This document shows, one piece after another, positions 11,510 to 21,916 of a stretch of DNA of 64,000 bases; within the stretch, counting starts at the first letter, position 1, and each line of letters opens with the position of its first letter. This stretch comes from Rhizoclosmatium globosum (Eukaryota > Chytridiomycota > Chytridiomycetes > Chytridiales > Chytriomycetaceae), in contig MCGO01000089.1 in NCBI GenBank assembly GCA_002104985.1, forward strand, positions 62,001 through 126,000. Reading direction: 5' to 3'. The notes beneath the pieces were generated by a model. That model did no database searches and was not told the origin of the DNA. It worked only from the letters and a program-made list of their open reading frames with translations. The position numbers were made by a program, and so were the translations under genes.

Positions 11510-13663
11510 TCAATACACATCTTTCAGAGCTTGTGACACAAGCCCAACAAATAAAATTTTACGATAAATCTTTGGCATATCGTCGTCATCAACAACGATG
11601 GGTACTATGTCCTTGGTATCACCAAGTCGTGCTTTGTAAATGGCCGTCAATAGTAAACGCAGCGAACGCGTTATTTTTGAGAGATGTTTTGATTCCACTC
11701 CATGTCCTATTGGAACAAACATATACCTATACATTACATTAATCACAACTTCAATTCTTTGAAAAGCCACTCACTTGTTACCATACCGCTTCGCCATATT
11801 TTGAAATTGGTGATTTCCTATTCCTCTTTCAGGGGGTTTCAGCTCTAACACTCCGGCAAACGGCATTCGTCGTAAATACGTAGTGTAAGCAAATGCAGCA
11901 CCATGCGGCCCTACAAATAAGTCCGTTCCATGAGCGATAGCTATTTGATCATCAAAGCTAATGGACGCAAAGTCCACTGCTCGAAACTCCACTTCTACGC
12001 TTGTCTTTCCATCCTCACTTTCTTCCACAGTCTTCCTCCACTCTTTCACGATTCTCTTGATACTCGAAATTAAATCCTTTTCGTTTTCGACCAGCCGTCG
12101 CAGTATCGGCTCCGTTCCTGCTACAGACTCTGCCGGGGGCTTTAGCTCTTCACCATCAGCTCCATGGAGCTGAGTTCCAAATGCCCCGTTTTCTTCAAGT
12201 GCACCATGTCTTGTAGCTGACTTACGGATAGCGTAAGTAACTACAATCGTTCGTGTCGATAAAGCATTGGCGGCCTCCAACTTTTCCAATCTTACTTTCT
12301 CATTCGTTTCTCCCAAAGCGGATTCCACCATTTCCCGAACCTTTTCCTCAAACAAAACACCATACTTTCGGCTTTGAACAGGAAGAGGTAACCAATTATT
12401 ATTTCCGCCCATCACATCACCAATCCCACCAAATCCTCGAGTAGTTGTGGCCCAATACTTTGCACGATCCAACATAAACTCACGGAAAGCGAACGACAAT
12501 GGCGCGTTTGAGCATTCATTTGGCTTATTAGCACCTCGCGCCATGGGGCTGATTCCTCCATGAATTCCCCATATAGCTCGACTGAGACATAGGTTTGGAC
12601 TGCTTTTGCCTTTCCATCCTTGTAGCTGCTTTTTGGCGGCTTCTGACAATTGTCGGATATCCACTAAGCGCCGCGAATTTGTAAATATGTGGGACCATGC
12701 CGCTGTATATGGCCCATCTGCTTTCCGTTGATCCAGAAGAATCGGTTGTGTCGATGCTGTCGAAAGATTGAAGAGAGAGTATACGAGGAACGTATTAAGT
12801 GCATCTTGGTGGAGTTGGTACGGGTTTGTAGTATCCCAGCGTGAAATGAAGAAAAGCGGTGTGTCGAGCCTTTTTGTGTGTGTGTGTGTGGTGAGTAATG
12901 GTACAAACAAAAAAGAAAGTCGCCGAACCATAAATCGCATTTGATGTCATCACTTTCCGATGGCCGTAAGATTTCCAATCCCTCTTTGTTTACAATTAGT
13001 TCATATTGCGATAATGAGTAGTACTAACCCAACATCCAGCCAGCAGCACCTCCTCCAAACCCTTGACCAAACCAAGAATTTTCATCTAAATGACACATGG
13101 TCTCTAACAGACCGAACGGCGGAAGCAAGTCAAGCCCCTTTTCCGAGTTTACTTGAGGAACCATTTCCAACTTCACCGCAATATTTCGCGTCTCGCAATA
13201 CCGCTGCGGAATCTTTTCATCAACAACGCCACACCGTATTTGAGATGCTGTTTTTGATTTTCGTTTGAGAGTGATGGGTTGCTTACTCCTCCGCCAAAGC
13301 AATGTTGACGACCCCATAGTATCAATGCGGTCATCAGCTTCTTTAACCTTGCTATCTCCCAAAATTTTCCCCTCATTCAACTTTTCAAACAGTAATCGAC
13401 GGTCTTCACGTGCGTCGAGGTAATCAGACACTTCCCTCCTCAAAGGGAAAAATAGATTCGCGGTATATATTGGGTCCTGCGAGGGCGTTTCGCTTTTGGA
13501 GATATGATTTCTCGTCGTCCTGAAGATATCCAAACCTCCATGTGTCGGCAGTCTTTTTGTCACTTCCACAAACAATGAATGGATACGCGTGGAAGTCAAC
13601 AATAAAGTCTGAAACGCGTGCAACAAATGAAGGAGGACAAACACTCCACCACCACGCATCCAC
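11510..13663 (-). CDS. GT61-family glycosyltransferase, copy C, damaged 5' part
   Basis: Exon boundaries equivalent to the other copies are clear: the first exon ends at 13029, then 12983-12929 (55 bp), 12869-11775 and 11726-11510. The lumenal motifs are conserved: VDEKIPQRYC, GGGAAGWML, WDTTNPYQLHQD, GIHGGISPMARG, GPHGAAFAYTTYLRR and LELKPPERG. The 5' part is doubtful. The segment containing YPFIVCGS aligns with YxxIxCGS-like sequence of copy A but lies in another frame, with a one-base shift near 13440-13450. No signal anchor or convincing ATG is visible upstream, so I place the 5' limit only at the last aligned frame. The C-terminal exon extends about 40 residues past the usual end. It may be a gene losing function. 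Confidence 0.65.
12870..12890 (+). repeat. TG microsatellite in GT61 copy C intron
   Basis: A run of TG dinucleotides sits directly at the acceptor end of the intron before the third exon of GT61 copy C. It gives a CA-rich tract on the coding strand just upstream of the AAAAAG acceptor. Confidence 0.8.
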
Positions 13664-13729
13664 ACACCCATTCCATCAACAGCCATCCACAAAAGAACCC
13701 TCCCCTTCTTCCAATCGTTCTCTTTCACC

Positions 13730-14261
13730 TCAAATCACTCTTCTCTAGTCCCAGACATCTTCGCCGACCAGCAATAGCGATTGTGACTGCACAAGAAACA
13801 CTCTCCCATGACATCTCAAAACTCCTTCAAGACATCAACTTGAGCGCGCCCCTCATCTTCATTGCACTGTTTTATTTAACAAATTCCGATACGAATGCGT
13901 TACTGGCGTCCAAGTATCCTGTGATGAGCAGTATGAGTTGTTTGTCGTGTCCTTGATTGTCGCGTGCAAGGTAACCTGTACTTTAACTCTCGAATGAAAT
14001 GATAACAATCTGTGTGTAGATGCACGACGACGACCGATACACGAACCTTGTATGGAGCCAAGTATGTGGAATACCACTTGAAGCCTTGAATGGGAGTGAA
14101 CGAGTATTCTTGGATGTATTGGAGTGGAAGGTACACGTACCAAGGAAGTGTACGATGAAATGACGCGGGACATCAAATAGTTTTCTTTTATTTATTTATT
14201 TCTGTGGTTTCGTTTGTTGCCACGCGCCGCTGCAGCCAAGCAATCCAATTCTTGACCACCA
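13730..14261. other. Intergenic stretch between GT61 copy C and aminotransferase relic
   Basis: It holds the 5' flanks of two diverging units. Minus-strand frames of 78-105 codons occur here but overlap one another in different phases and match no family I know. A T/A-rich TTTATTTATTTATT tract lies near 14185. I see no convincing gene, and no anchor exon for the GT61 copy. Confidence 0.5.
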
Positions 14262-15663
14262 ATGAACACACAACCACCACCACCACCACCACCTTCGTTT
14301 GGCTCGCAACAAATGCGGGCCGAGTTTATGCTCGATCCAAAGTATTTAGCGCTGAATCACGGCTCGTTCGGAGCGACGCCTTCGAAAGTGTTTGCCGATC
14401 GAATTGCTCAAATGAGAATGATTGAGACAAATCCAGATCATTTGGTCAAAGTGACGTTCGATGGTTTGTTGGACAAAGCCCTGGTTCCAGTTAGTTGTTT
14501 GCTCGGCCTTGAAGGGGACTTGGGCTCACTCGTGTTTACCAATAATGCTACTACCGGGCTCAATGCAGTGCTGCGGTACTGTACCCTCTCTCTTTGCTCT
14601 AGCACGGATATCCAATCAATGCCCACCATACAGCTCCCTCAAACAGATTCTGCGATCGACGGGTCGCTACCCAAAACCAACCGCACTCAAAGCTCAAAAG
14701 ATTCTCTACTTTTCAACAGTCTACGACAAGCTTCTCTTTGCAATCAACTACACTTGCCAAAATGACGGATTTCTCCTCTTCAAATCGACATTGAATATCC
14801 CATTTCCTCTGAGGACCTGCTTTCGCTCGTGGAATCCACTATCCTGAAGGAACGTGCAAATGGAAACGATATTGTTATGGCAGTTACGACGCAATCACGT
14901 CGCTTCCAGCTGTAATCACCCCTTCAAAGAACTTACAGAGCTTTTCCGAAAGTAGGAATCCTGACTTGCTCGATGCCGCACACGCCATTGGCCAAATTCC
15001 ATTTGACCTCTCTGAAATCAAACCAGATTTCTGTGTCACAATCTACACAAGTGGCTCTACGTACCACGTGGATGCTGTGTCTTTTACTGCTCCCCGAAAT
15101 ACCACGGCGTGATTAACCACCCAGTCATTTCCGAACTCCCACCCGGAAACTGGCGCCGCACTTCCACTGGTACTCCCTCCCTCTCTCTTACTCGTCTCAT
15201 GGTATCCACCCAACTAAAATTCACAAACCTAGGGTCGGAACCAACGACATATCCGCCTTCCTAACAACCCACTCCGCACTCGCATTCCGCGCCTGGATCG
15301 GCGGTGAATCCGCAATCCAAACGTACTGCCACACCCTGCTACTCGCGGCGCCCAAATCGTAGCAACCCGTCTCAACACACACGTCTCCAGGGCCCATCCT
15401 CTGACCCTTACCTCAACGGCGACAGCCTGTACGCGTCTATGGCTACCATCGCCGTCCCTGAAACGCCGTTCGTGACTCCGTTGTTGATGTCGAAGGTATC
15501 TGTTTTCTTGACGAGAGAACAGAATTGTAGTGTGTATCCGTTCAAACACGGTGGTAGGTATTGGGTTCGTGTGTCGGCGCAGGTTTATTTGAATGAAGGT
15601 GATTTTGAGAAGTTGGCAGAGTTGTTGTATCGCGTGTTTTACGGGGAGTTGGCTGTGGAATAG
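14262..15663 (+). pseudogene. Class V aminotransferase (isopenicillin-N-epimerase-like), multiply frameshifted copy
   Basis: The start ATG at 14262 leads into a Pro run, then FMLDPKYLALNHGSFGA, a typical N-terminus of PLP class V aminotransferases. An intron from 14576 to 14633 joins LNAVLR to SLKQILRSTG as in the better copy at 18-19 kb, and a second intron lies near 15170-15232. From about 14770 on the conserved protein can only be followed by hopping frames at least six times. The PLP-lysine region HKWLYVPRG is still spelled out near 15050, and the C-terminal block ending VFYGELAVE is intact (15400-15663). The density of shifts is far above that of any other gene here, so I call this a decayed copy. 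Confidence 0.8.
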
Positions 15664-15780
15664 GTGTTTGTTGGAGGGATGTGGTGGAAGGTTGGAGTAG
15701 CCTGTACTTTGTGTATCTTGGTTTGATTGGATAAAGACATTTCATACCCCATACGTTCATGATTGATTGCTCAATACGTA

Positions 15781-15985
15781 ATGATTTTCAGAAACCTGGT
15801 TAGTGGCACATACATTTGTATCGAGATATCAGTGTTTTTCACATGAGAACAGAATTGCAGTAAGTACCCGTTCAAATATGCGGCCAGGAATTTGGGTAGT
15901 GTTTCGGCGCAAGTTTCTTTGAATGAATTTTCAAGGGGCTTGTTGAACTGATGTATTGTGTGTATGGAGACTTAACTGTGCAGTA
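15781..15985 (+). pseudogene. Relic of the aminotransferase 3' end
   Basis: The sequence from about 15815 to 15985 resembles 15485-15663: a decayed version of the block coding for EQNCSxYPFK, then SAQVxLNE. It carries substitutions, an in-frame stop and small deletions. It therefore looks like a partial tandem duplicate of the last exon. Confidence 0.7.
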
Positions 15986-16046
15986 GGAATTGGATCGAGT
16001 TTATTTATTTTCATTCTTCAGAATAACTTTCAGAATTTTAATGAGA

Positions 16047-16517
16047 TCACTCGTTGGATGGCAACGGAGTTGCACCAACAATCAAACCAGTTGCAGCCAG
16101 AATAGCTCCTCCGGCAATCCAACCCACCGGACCAGCCGCAACGAGGGCTGTTCCCAGCCCAGAGGCGAGAGTTCCTCCAGTGGCTCCAACTGCAGTCCCG
16201 GAAGCTAGGGCACCGGCTGAAGCTAGTGTAGCTCCACCTGCAAGACCACTGCCTACCAATCCGGCTGCAGAGCCCACGGCTGCAGCGCCAGTAACACTAC
16301 CAGCTACTCCTGCTGCCGCGCCTACTGCAGCCCCTGAGGCTACACCAGCACCGATTCCAGCAGCAGCAACAGTTCCTCCTACTGCGCCAGCTACTCCAGC
16401 TGCTCCAGATGCTCCAATGGCGGCACCCGCCAAAACTCCTGCAGTTGCAATTTCTGCTGCTGCACCAGCTGCACCAGCAACTGCGACAGCGGGTCCCACG
16501 GCAACGGCAACAGCCAT
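16047..16517 (-). CDS. Gly/Ala-rich glycine-zipper-like hydrophobic protein 1
   Basis: A 156-codon intact frame made almost wholly of Ala, Gly, Val, Ser and Thr with periodic GxxxG/AxxxG spacing. It ends in GPVGWIAGGAIL followed by a short polar tail. Such glycine-zipper composition is known from membrane-inserting helices in bacterial and eukaryotic proteins, but no specific family is assured. There is no classical signal peptide with charged start and cleavage site; the chain is hydrophobic throughout. It points away from a related gene starting at 16748, and the two share the 230 bp spacer that contains an 11 bp tandem repeat. Function unknown. Confidence 0.6.
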   Translation of the reverse strand: MAVAVAVGPAVAVAGAAGAAAEIATAGVLAGAAIGASGAAGVAGAVGGTVAAAGIGAGVASGAAVGAAAGVAGSVTGAAAVGSAAGLVGSGLAGGATLASAGALASGTAVGATGGTLASGLGTALVAAGPVGWIAGGAILAATGLIVGATPLPSNE

Positions 16518-16572
16518 GTTTTATTATCAAGATATAAGGATACAGCAGCGGTTAACAAAATATATGAAAATC

Positions 16573-16623
16573 ATCTTGAACCTTTCTTGAACCTTTCTTG
16601 AACCGTTCTTGAACGTTTCTTGG
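16573..16623 (+). promoter_or_regulatory. Tandem 11 bp TTCTTGAAC repeat resembling heat-shock elements
   Basis: Four and a half copies of an 11 bp unit, TTCTTGAACCT with small variations, lie head to tail. Each unit contains TTCnnGAA, the inverted pair recognised by heat-shock factor trimers, and the period is about one helical turn. The array sits between two divergent Gly/Ala-rich genes, 56 bp from one start and 125 bp from the other. A stress-responsive bidirectional promoter is an inference. Confidence 0.55.
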
Positions 16624-16747
16624 TTTCGCGTTCTTTTTTTTGTTGGGATCTGGTAAGTTTCAAATACAGTTGAATAAGATGCTTACAATCTTGAAACGGT
16701 AAATGATTTAAAAGTACAGAGGTTCTTTCCATAATACTCGTCTAAAA

Positions 16748-17269
16748 ATGGTTACAGCTCTCGTGGCAGGTCCTGCTGTAGTTGCAGCCGGTGCAGTTGG
16801 TGCTGCTGCAGAGCTCGGGGCTGCGGCTGGTGTGGCCAGCGCTGGTGCTGCAGCTGCAGGAGCAGGTGCTACAGCTGTAGGAACTAGTGCCGTTGTGGCC
16901 AGCGCCGGGGCTGCCAGTGCAAGTACTGCTGCTGCTACTGCAGCTGGAACAGTTGCTGCCGCTTCAGGCCCAGTTGGCTGGATTGCTGCCGGCACTGTAG
17001 TAACGCCAACTGCTAGAGTCTCCATTGACTGGTCATGCTGGAAAAAGTGCGTTTGCTGCCCCGATGTCCTTCAAACTCTTCAGGGACATAACGAAGGAAT
17101 CCAGCTTTCTGAACTATTAAAAATCAAGTGTATTGAAGAAGTTTTAACGCTGCCTGATGGACGAGATGCCATCAGAAACCACTCCGGAAAGATTTTCGGT
17201 TTTAAGATTGTTAATTGTCCAGTCAGCGGAAACTTGATAGGTCTCCACGCTGAAGAAATTACCTTGTAG
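16748..17269 (+). CDS. Gly/Ala-rich glycine-zipper-like protein 2 with a C-terminal extension
   Basis: A 173-codon frame. Residues 1-80 are an Ala/Gly/Val/Ser repeat region ending in GPVGWIAAGTVV, the same terminal motif as the divergent partner. The remaining 90 residues are different: a Trp/Cys-rich patch (SCWKKCVCCPD), a helical segment, and FGFKIVNCPVSGNLIGLH near the end. That last block is repeated in decayed form at 17880-17970, showing that the unit has been tandemly copied. I do not recognise the C-terminal domain. The join between the two halves contains GTAGTAACG and TAG, so an unseen small intron cannot be excluded. Confidence 0.5.
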   Translation: MVTALVAGPAVVAAGAVGAAAELGAAAGVASAGAAAAGAGATAVGTSAVVASAGAASASTAAATAAGTVAAASGPVGWIAAGTVVTPTARVSIDWSCWKKCVCCPDVLQTLQGHNEGIQLSELLKIKCIEEVLTLPDGRDAIRNHSGKIFGFKIVNCPVSGNLIGLHAEEITL

Positions 17270-17639
17270 GCCTTTGAGGCGTGCATCGTTTTTGACATCA
17301 TTTAATAAGCTTGTATAATGAACTCGAATAAAAAAAAAGTTGATTATCAAATGATAGAGAGGCAAGGGATCGGTGGCAGGCGCTTAGTACTGGATCGCTG
17401 TGTTCGGGTGAACGATAGAGTTTTATGGGAGAATTATTATTCATTAAACGAGGCGCTTTGGAGCTTGCTCCGCTTGCTCCGTTCCATTCCAACATCAAAT
17501 TATTTACATGAACCAGAGATGAATAACCCAGTATCCGCTAGTTCCCCTCAACAAGGTGAACTTTGTACTCTTTTATGCACTTGCTGCTCGCGTCACAAAG
17601 CGTGAAGTCGTGTTAAAATATCCTATGAGCATCAATGAC

Positions 17640-17820
17640 TACCATCACCTTATTACTTAGAGGACAAAAATATAGCGTATGCCAGTTCAAACACGCTGGT
17701 AGGTATAAAGTCCATGTGTCGGTGCTCAGTAACTGCATTAGCCTTATTCTTCAAATGAAAACGCCTCTGCGAAAAGTTAGAATGCAAGCCAACCTCATAA
17801 ATTCTTTTCAAAGCTAACCA
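17640..17820 (+). pseudogene. Second relic of the aminotransferase 3' end
   Basis: Between about 17655 and 17790 a decayed match to the aminotransferase C-terminal block is visible (YSVCQFKHAGRYKVHVS compared with YPFKHGGRYWVRVSAQ). The rest of that copy is gone. It lies between the Gly/Ala-rich gene and the longest aminotransferase copy. Confidence 0.65.
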
Positions 17821-17874
17821 AGCAGCCGTTGTACCGTCAAGTGTAAACCTGCGCTGCCACTGATGCTGCAGTTG

Positions 17875-17970
17875 GAGACGCCATTCGTTAGGTTTTCGGT
17901 TTCAAGGCTGTGAGTTGCCCTAGAAGTGGAGCCTTGATAGGACTCCATGTTGCAGAAGATTAGAAGGAAT
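17875..17970 (+). pseudogene. Relic of the Gly/Ala-rich gene 3' end
   Basis: An interrupted match to the last 30 codons of the gene at 16748-17269: VGDAIR, a stop, then VFGFKAVSCPRSGALIGLH. It shows that the Gly/Ala-rich gene and the aminotransferase were duplicated as neighbours. Confidence 0.65.
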
Positions 17971-18040
17971 ATTTGTTTTCGGAACGGAAGCGGGAAGAGC
18001 GGGAAGAAAAACAACCCCTCAAACAAGCACTTATTTGACC

Positions 18041-19389
18041 ATGACTCGATTCAGTGGACCAGCGCCCGCCTTTGGCACACCCGAGATGCGATCCGAGTTC
18101 CTTCTCGATCCATCGTACATTGCGACAAACCACGGATCATTCGGAGCGCCGCCACGAAAGGTTCTCGAAGAACGAGCACGGATCACTTTGGAAATTGAGG
18201 CGAATCCGGACCTCTTTTGCAAAGTGAATTACCACCACGAATTAAATGCGGCGCTGGAGCCGGTGAGTCACTTGCTTGGCCTTGGCGGGGACGTGGATGA
18301 ATGGTGTTTGCGACTAATGCGACTACTGGGATTAATGCTGTGATGAGGTACTTGGGTCGTAGTTACTTGTTTAATCTAGTTTATCTAGTTACACTTATTA
18401 ACCATGTATAATATGATACAGATCCCTCAAACAGATCCTGTCTGCAACTGGAAGGCACCCAATCCCATCCTCCCTCCGCACCCAAAAGATCCTCTACTTT
18501 TCAACAGTCTACGGAAACGTCCTCAACGGCATCAACTACACATCTTCAAACGACGCCTTCTCCTCAATCCAACTCCAAATCACATACCCAATCTCCACAA
18601 AATCCATCCTTCCCTCATCGAATCCACAATCGCAACCGAACGCGCAAACGGAAACGACATTGTCCTCGCAATTTACGACGCAATCACATCCGTCCCAGGC
18701 GTCACCTTCCCCTTCACCGAAACAACCGCTCTCCTGAAATCCCACGGAATCTTGACTTGCATCGACGCGGCACACGCGATGGACAGGTTCCATTCAATCT
18801 CTCGAAAGTCAAACCAGACTTTTTCGTTACGAACTTGCATAAGTGGTTATACGTTCCTCGTGGCGCTGCTGTCTTTTACTGTGCCCGTAGATTCCATGGG
18901 GTGATTAGACATCCTGTGATTTCAGAGTATGATCCGAAAGACTGGAAACGTGGGTTTCATTGGGTGGGGACTACGGACGTGTCTCCGTATTTGACGGCGC
19001 CGTTTGCGATTGAGTATAGAAAGTGGATTGGTGGAGAAGATGCAATCATCAAGTATTGTCATGACCTTGCTGTTTCTGGGGGGCGTATTGTTGCGGAGAG
19101 ATTGGGGACGAGTGTTTTGCGTGGAGTGTTGGATGGGGAGGACGCTCTTTCTGGAGATGACTTGTATGCGTCCATGGTGAATGTTGCTGTTCCTGACACT
19201 CCACTTGTTACGGAGGATTTCATGAACAAGTTGCAGGTATACTTACTTCAGGAGTTTAAGGCTGGTACAGCGCCATACAAACATGGAGACAAGTACTACC
19301 TCCGACTTTCTGCTCAAGTGTATTTGAACGAGCAAGATTTTGTGAAATTGGCAGACGTGTTGTACACTGTGTTTTATGGCAAGCAGTGA
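18041..19389 (+). CDS. Class V aminotransferase (isopenicillin-N-epimerase-like), better copy with three frameshifts
   Basis: The start is the ATG at 18041 (MTRFSGPAPAF). The conserved order of a fold-type I PLP enzyme follows: LDPSYIATNHGSFGA, VFATNATTGINAV, LYFSTVYG, CIDAAHA, then FVTNLHKWLYVPRG carrying the predicted PLP-binding Lys, and the C-terminal LRLSAQVYLNEQDF. An intron occupies 18348-18421. These enzymes resemble isopenicillin-N epimerase and cysteine-desulfurase relatives; the substrate is unknown. The frame slips at about 18300, 18612 and 18775, each by one base and each within an otherwise conserved run. If these are consensus errors, this is the working gene of the array; if not, the whole family is dead here. 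Confidence 0.7.
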
Positions 19390-19724
19390 GTGGTGAAACG
19401 GTCAAGCTATCTAGAAATAAAATGATCAGTTATCGTTTATATTGATGCGTGTATGATTCGTGTATTTAAAAAACGCGTCTAAATACTGGCGCCGCCTCTT
19501 GGCTTCGAAGATTGTCTATACTCCCTCTAAAGAACAAGAAACAAATCTGCCGCCAACTGGAAATTATTGCACCTTGAGACTTATACTCAAGTTGTTCAAT
19601 TACTTTATGAATAAACGCGTATCCGAATGTCGTAAGGAACGCTGTCTCCATGACCAGCCAAAGATTTTGGGAAAAGGAGTCCGAAACCAACACACACCCA
19701 ACAAACCAAAAACACGTCTAGTGA

Positions 19725-19796
19725 GGTCGTACCCAGACTCGAACTGGGGTTACAGGTATCAAAAACCTGGGTGCTGAACCACTACACTATACAACC
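19725..19796 (-). tRNA. tRNA-Gln (anticodon TTG)
   Basis: 72 nt cloverleaf on the minus strand. The 7 bp acceptor pairs GGTTGTA with TACGACC, the 4 bp D stem is GTGT/GCAC, the anticodon stem is CAGGT/ACCTG with loop TTTTGAT, and the T arm is CCCAG-TTCGAGT-CTGGG. The anticodon TTG reads CAA. No intron. Confidence 0.93.
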
Positions 19797-20211
19797 TTGT
19801 AGTGGAAAAGGATAATTAAAGTATATTTCAATTTTACAGAGCAAAGACCCGTCTTTATGCTCTATGGTTGCGGAATGAAGAAAAACTATTGGATATCAGA
19901 AGAGTAAAGGTTTGAAGAAGCTATTAAAGTCTGATTCTGGACACTTATTTTGAATCGCCGTTATGAATCTCAGAGAATGTACTTCTGAATAGGCCTAATG
20001 AAGTACCCTTATTCGAAATAGAGTATATCCCCTAAACCCATTCATTTTGTGAATTGGCGGATGTGTTGTACAGCGTGTTTTATGACAGCAGTGAGAGCAT
20101 CAAGCCAATGTGAAACAGTACAGCTGCGTAAAAACAAAATTATTATTTATCACTCAACGTGATTTGTGCATAATTCATGTTAGAAAACGCATCAATTTCT
20201 CTTAAAACGTA
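19797..20211 (+). other. Intergenic stretch with a fourth aminotransferase relic
   Basis: About 20040-20105 repeats, with damage, the end of the aminotransferase gene (LADVLYSVFYD compared with LADVLYTVFYG) together with some 3' flanking bases. The remainder is A/T-rich sequence in which I see no gene. Confidence 0.6.
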
Positions 20212-21165
20212 ATGCTCACAGACAAGAGCCAAGCACGTGTTGTGCGAGACCGGCGCCTTGAGCTTGTCACCAAATCCGCACTCGGTCTCAATCAAGAAAA
20301 AGAAATCGCAATGCACCTTCTCTTTGACGAATCGCCCGAACCAGTTCTTTCCTCAGACACAAAAGCAATCACAGCAATCGCAAACAATCAATCGGAACAC
20401 ACGTACATCCGAGCACTTGCCTGTGCGCTTCTCACTCGTCTTTATTCGTTCCAAGAAAAGGTTGTGCGTGCGAATGCGTGGTCGGAAACGCTGGCGTCGT
20501 TGTTGGAAAGCTTGACACCGGAACAGCGGAAGGAAAAGGTCTGGGCACGGGTCAAGTACACGCCAGACGGCCCTGTTTACGGACAAGTGTCGGTACAGCA
20601 GTACATCAACAATGTTGGAAGCATGATTGGTCATATTATGGTTCCACCTCCTGGCGAGAAGGAAATCATGGAGGCACGGACACCTCTTGACGTGAACCCT
20701 CATGTCATGATGTCAGCGACTTAAAAGGCGCCTGCTTGATTTATGTAGCCATGGCGCTATTCCCGAAACTTTTTGTCGATCCCTGGACTGTGCTGCCACT
20801 TCGACTTTAAGTGATGCGAAATTTTTAAACGTTCCCTACGCAAAGCTTAGGAAATGTGAAGGATGCATGGCAGTGTACTACTGCTCGCGAGAATGTCAAC
20901 GTCAAGATTGGAAGGAAGGTCATAAACGCTCTTGTCGACCTATTCAGCAACTGAGAGAAGGAGATTTGGTGCGAATACATGGGTTATCAAACAACAGTGA
21001 ATTAAACAGAAGGTATCGCGAGCTTGGAAAATATATTGACGCGAAAGGTCGTTGGGAGGTACTTGGATCGGTGGAACAAATGGAGTATTGATAAAACCAG
21101 AAAACTTGAAACGGGTGGTGACGGTGGAAGATAAGGAAGCATATTATGAGGCATTTTCGGATTGA
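20212..21165 (+). CDS. MYND-type zinc-finger protein, two frameshifts
   Basis: The first 165 codons from the ATG at 20212 form a helical region without a recognised domain. After a one-base shift at about 20705 the frame continues through [13 protein letters not shown] to a MYND finger: [19 protein letters not shown], then H-x3-C in HKRSC, with an additional Cys pair upstream. MYND fingers bind proline-rich partners. A second shift near 21050 is needed to reach the natural-looking C-terminus [13 protein letters not shown], a segment common at the end of such fungal proteins, ending at 21165. Without that correction the protein stops at 21091. No intron fits either site. Confidence 0.7.
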
Positions 21166-21344
21166 TAATTGTACCTTGAGACGAATATTCGCGTTGGTTT
21201 AAAAAATTATAAATAAAGAGTGTGATCAATTTCTCTTTCGCCGAAGAAAAGATTAGCTCTATACTATATACATCTAAGAAGTATTTTACGTTTTCTTCTC
21301 TTTCTTCTCTGATTATATCGTTGTTAAGCTTTTCAGTCGACCAA

Positions 21345-21427
21345 GGGAGTATGTCCGAGTGGTCTAAGGAGCTGGACTTGAAATCCAGTATGCTCTGCAT
21401 GCGCAGGTTCAAACCCTGCTGCTCTCG
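21345..21427 (+). tRNA. tRNA-Ser (anticodon TGA)
   Basis: 83 nt type II tRNA with a long variable arm. The acceptor pairs GGGAGTA with TGCTCTC, the anticodon stem is CTGGA/TCCAG with loop CTTGAAA, and the T arm is GCAGG-TTCAAAC-CCTGC. Anticodon TGA reads TCA. It converges with the tRNA-Gln at 21651, and the same pair recurs at 31.2-31.5 kb. Confidence 0.93.
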
Positions 21428-21650
21428 CTTATTGTTTGGACGACGTTGGTTGTAGATGTTGGGGTTGGTGTGTGGGTGTTTCGATTGAGCCAGTTGAGAC
21501 ATCCGTTTTAGTGGAAAGCGTTTCAGTGTTGCGTTTTGTATTGAATTGTCGTAATGCACGCATCTCCGTGACATACCCAGCTTGATGTTGGAAGAAAGAG
21601 TTTCGAAACCAACACACATCAATCCAACAATCCAAAAACGCGTCTAGTGA

Positions 21651-21722
21651 GGTCGTACCCAGACTCGAACTGGGGTTACAGGTATCAGAAACCTGGGTGC
21701 TGAACCACTACACTATACAACC
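21651..21722 (-). tRNA. tRNA-Gln (anticodon CTG)
   Basis: 72 nt cloverleaf on the minus strand, identical to the other two Gln tRNAs in the window except for the anticodon loop TTCTGAT, which gives anticodon CTG and reads CAG. All stems pair. Confidence 0.93.
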
Positions 21723-21916
21723 ATGATGTTTGAGAGGAATTATTTAACTATGTTTGAAATAGGAATCTCCCAGTGCAAGTACATAGAGACATCTATTATT
21801 TTGGCGAACAAGTTAGACTGATCTTCACGTTTATTGAGTTGTTGAGAATTTCAGTATATTCATGAACGAGTTTTGCAAAGTAGTACTTAAAAGCGTCTAT
21901 CCCCTGAAACCATTCT

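Noticed and set aside
13859..14176. 105-codon minus-strand frame near the tRNA-like T-rich tract
   Set aside because: Several overlapping frames, none with a domain or splice-supported continuation; treated as intergenic.
16054..16590. 178-codon Pro/Ala-rich plus-strand frame
   Set aside because: It is the antisense reading of the Gly/Ala-rich gene; Ala/Gly codons give Pro/Ala on the opposite strand.
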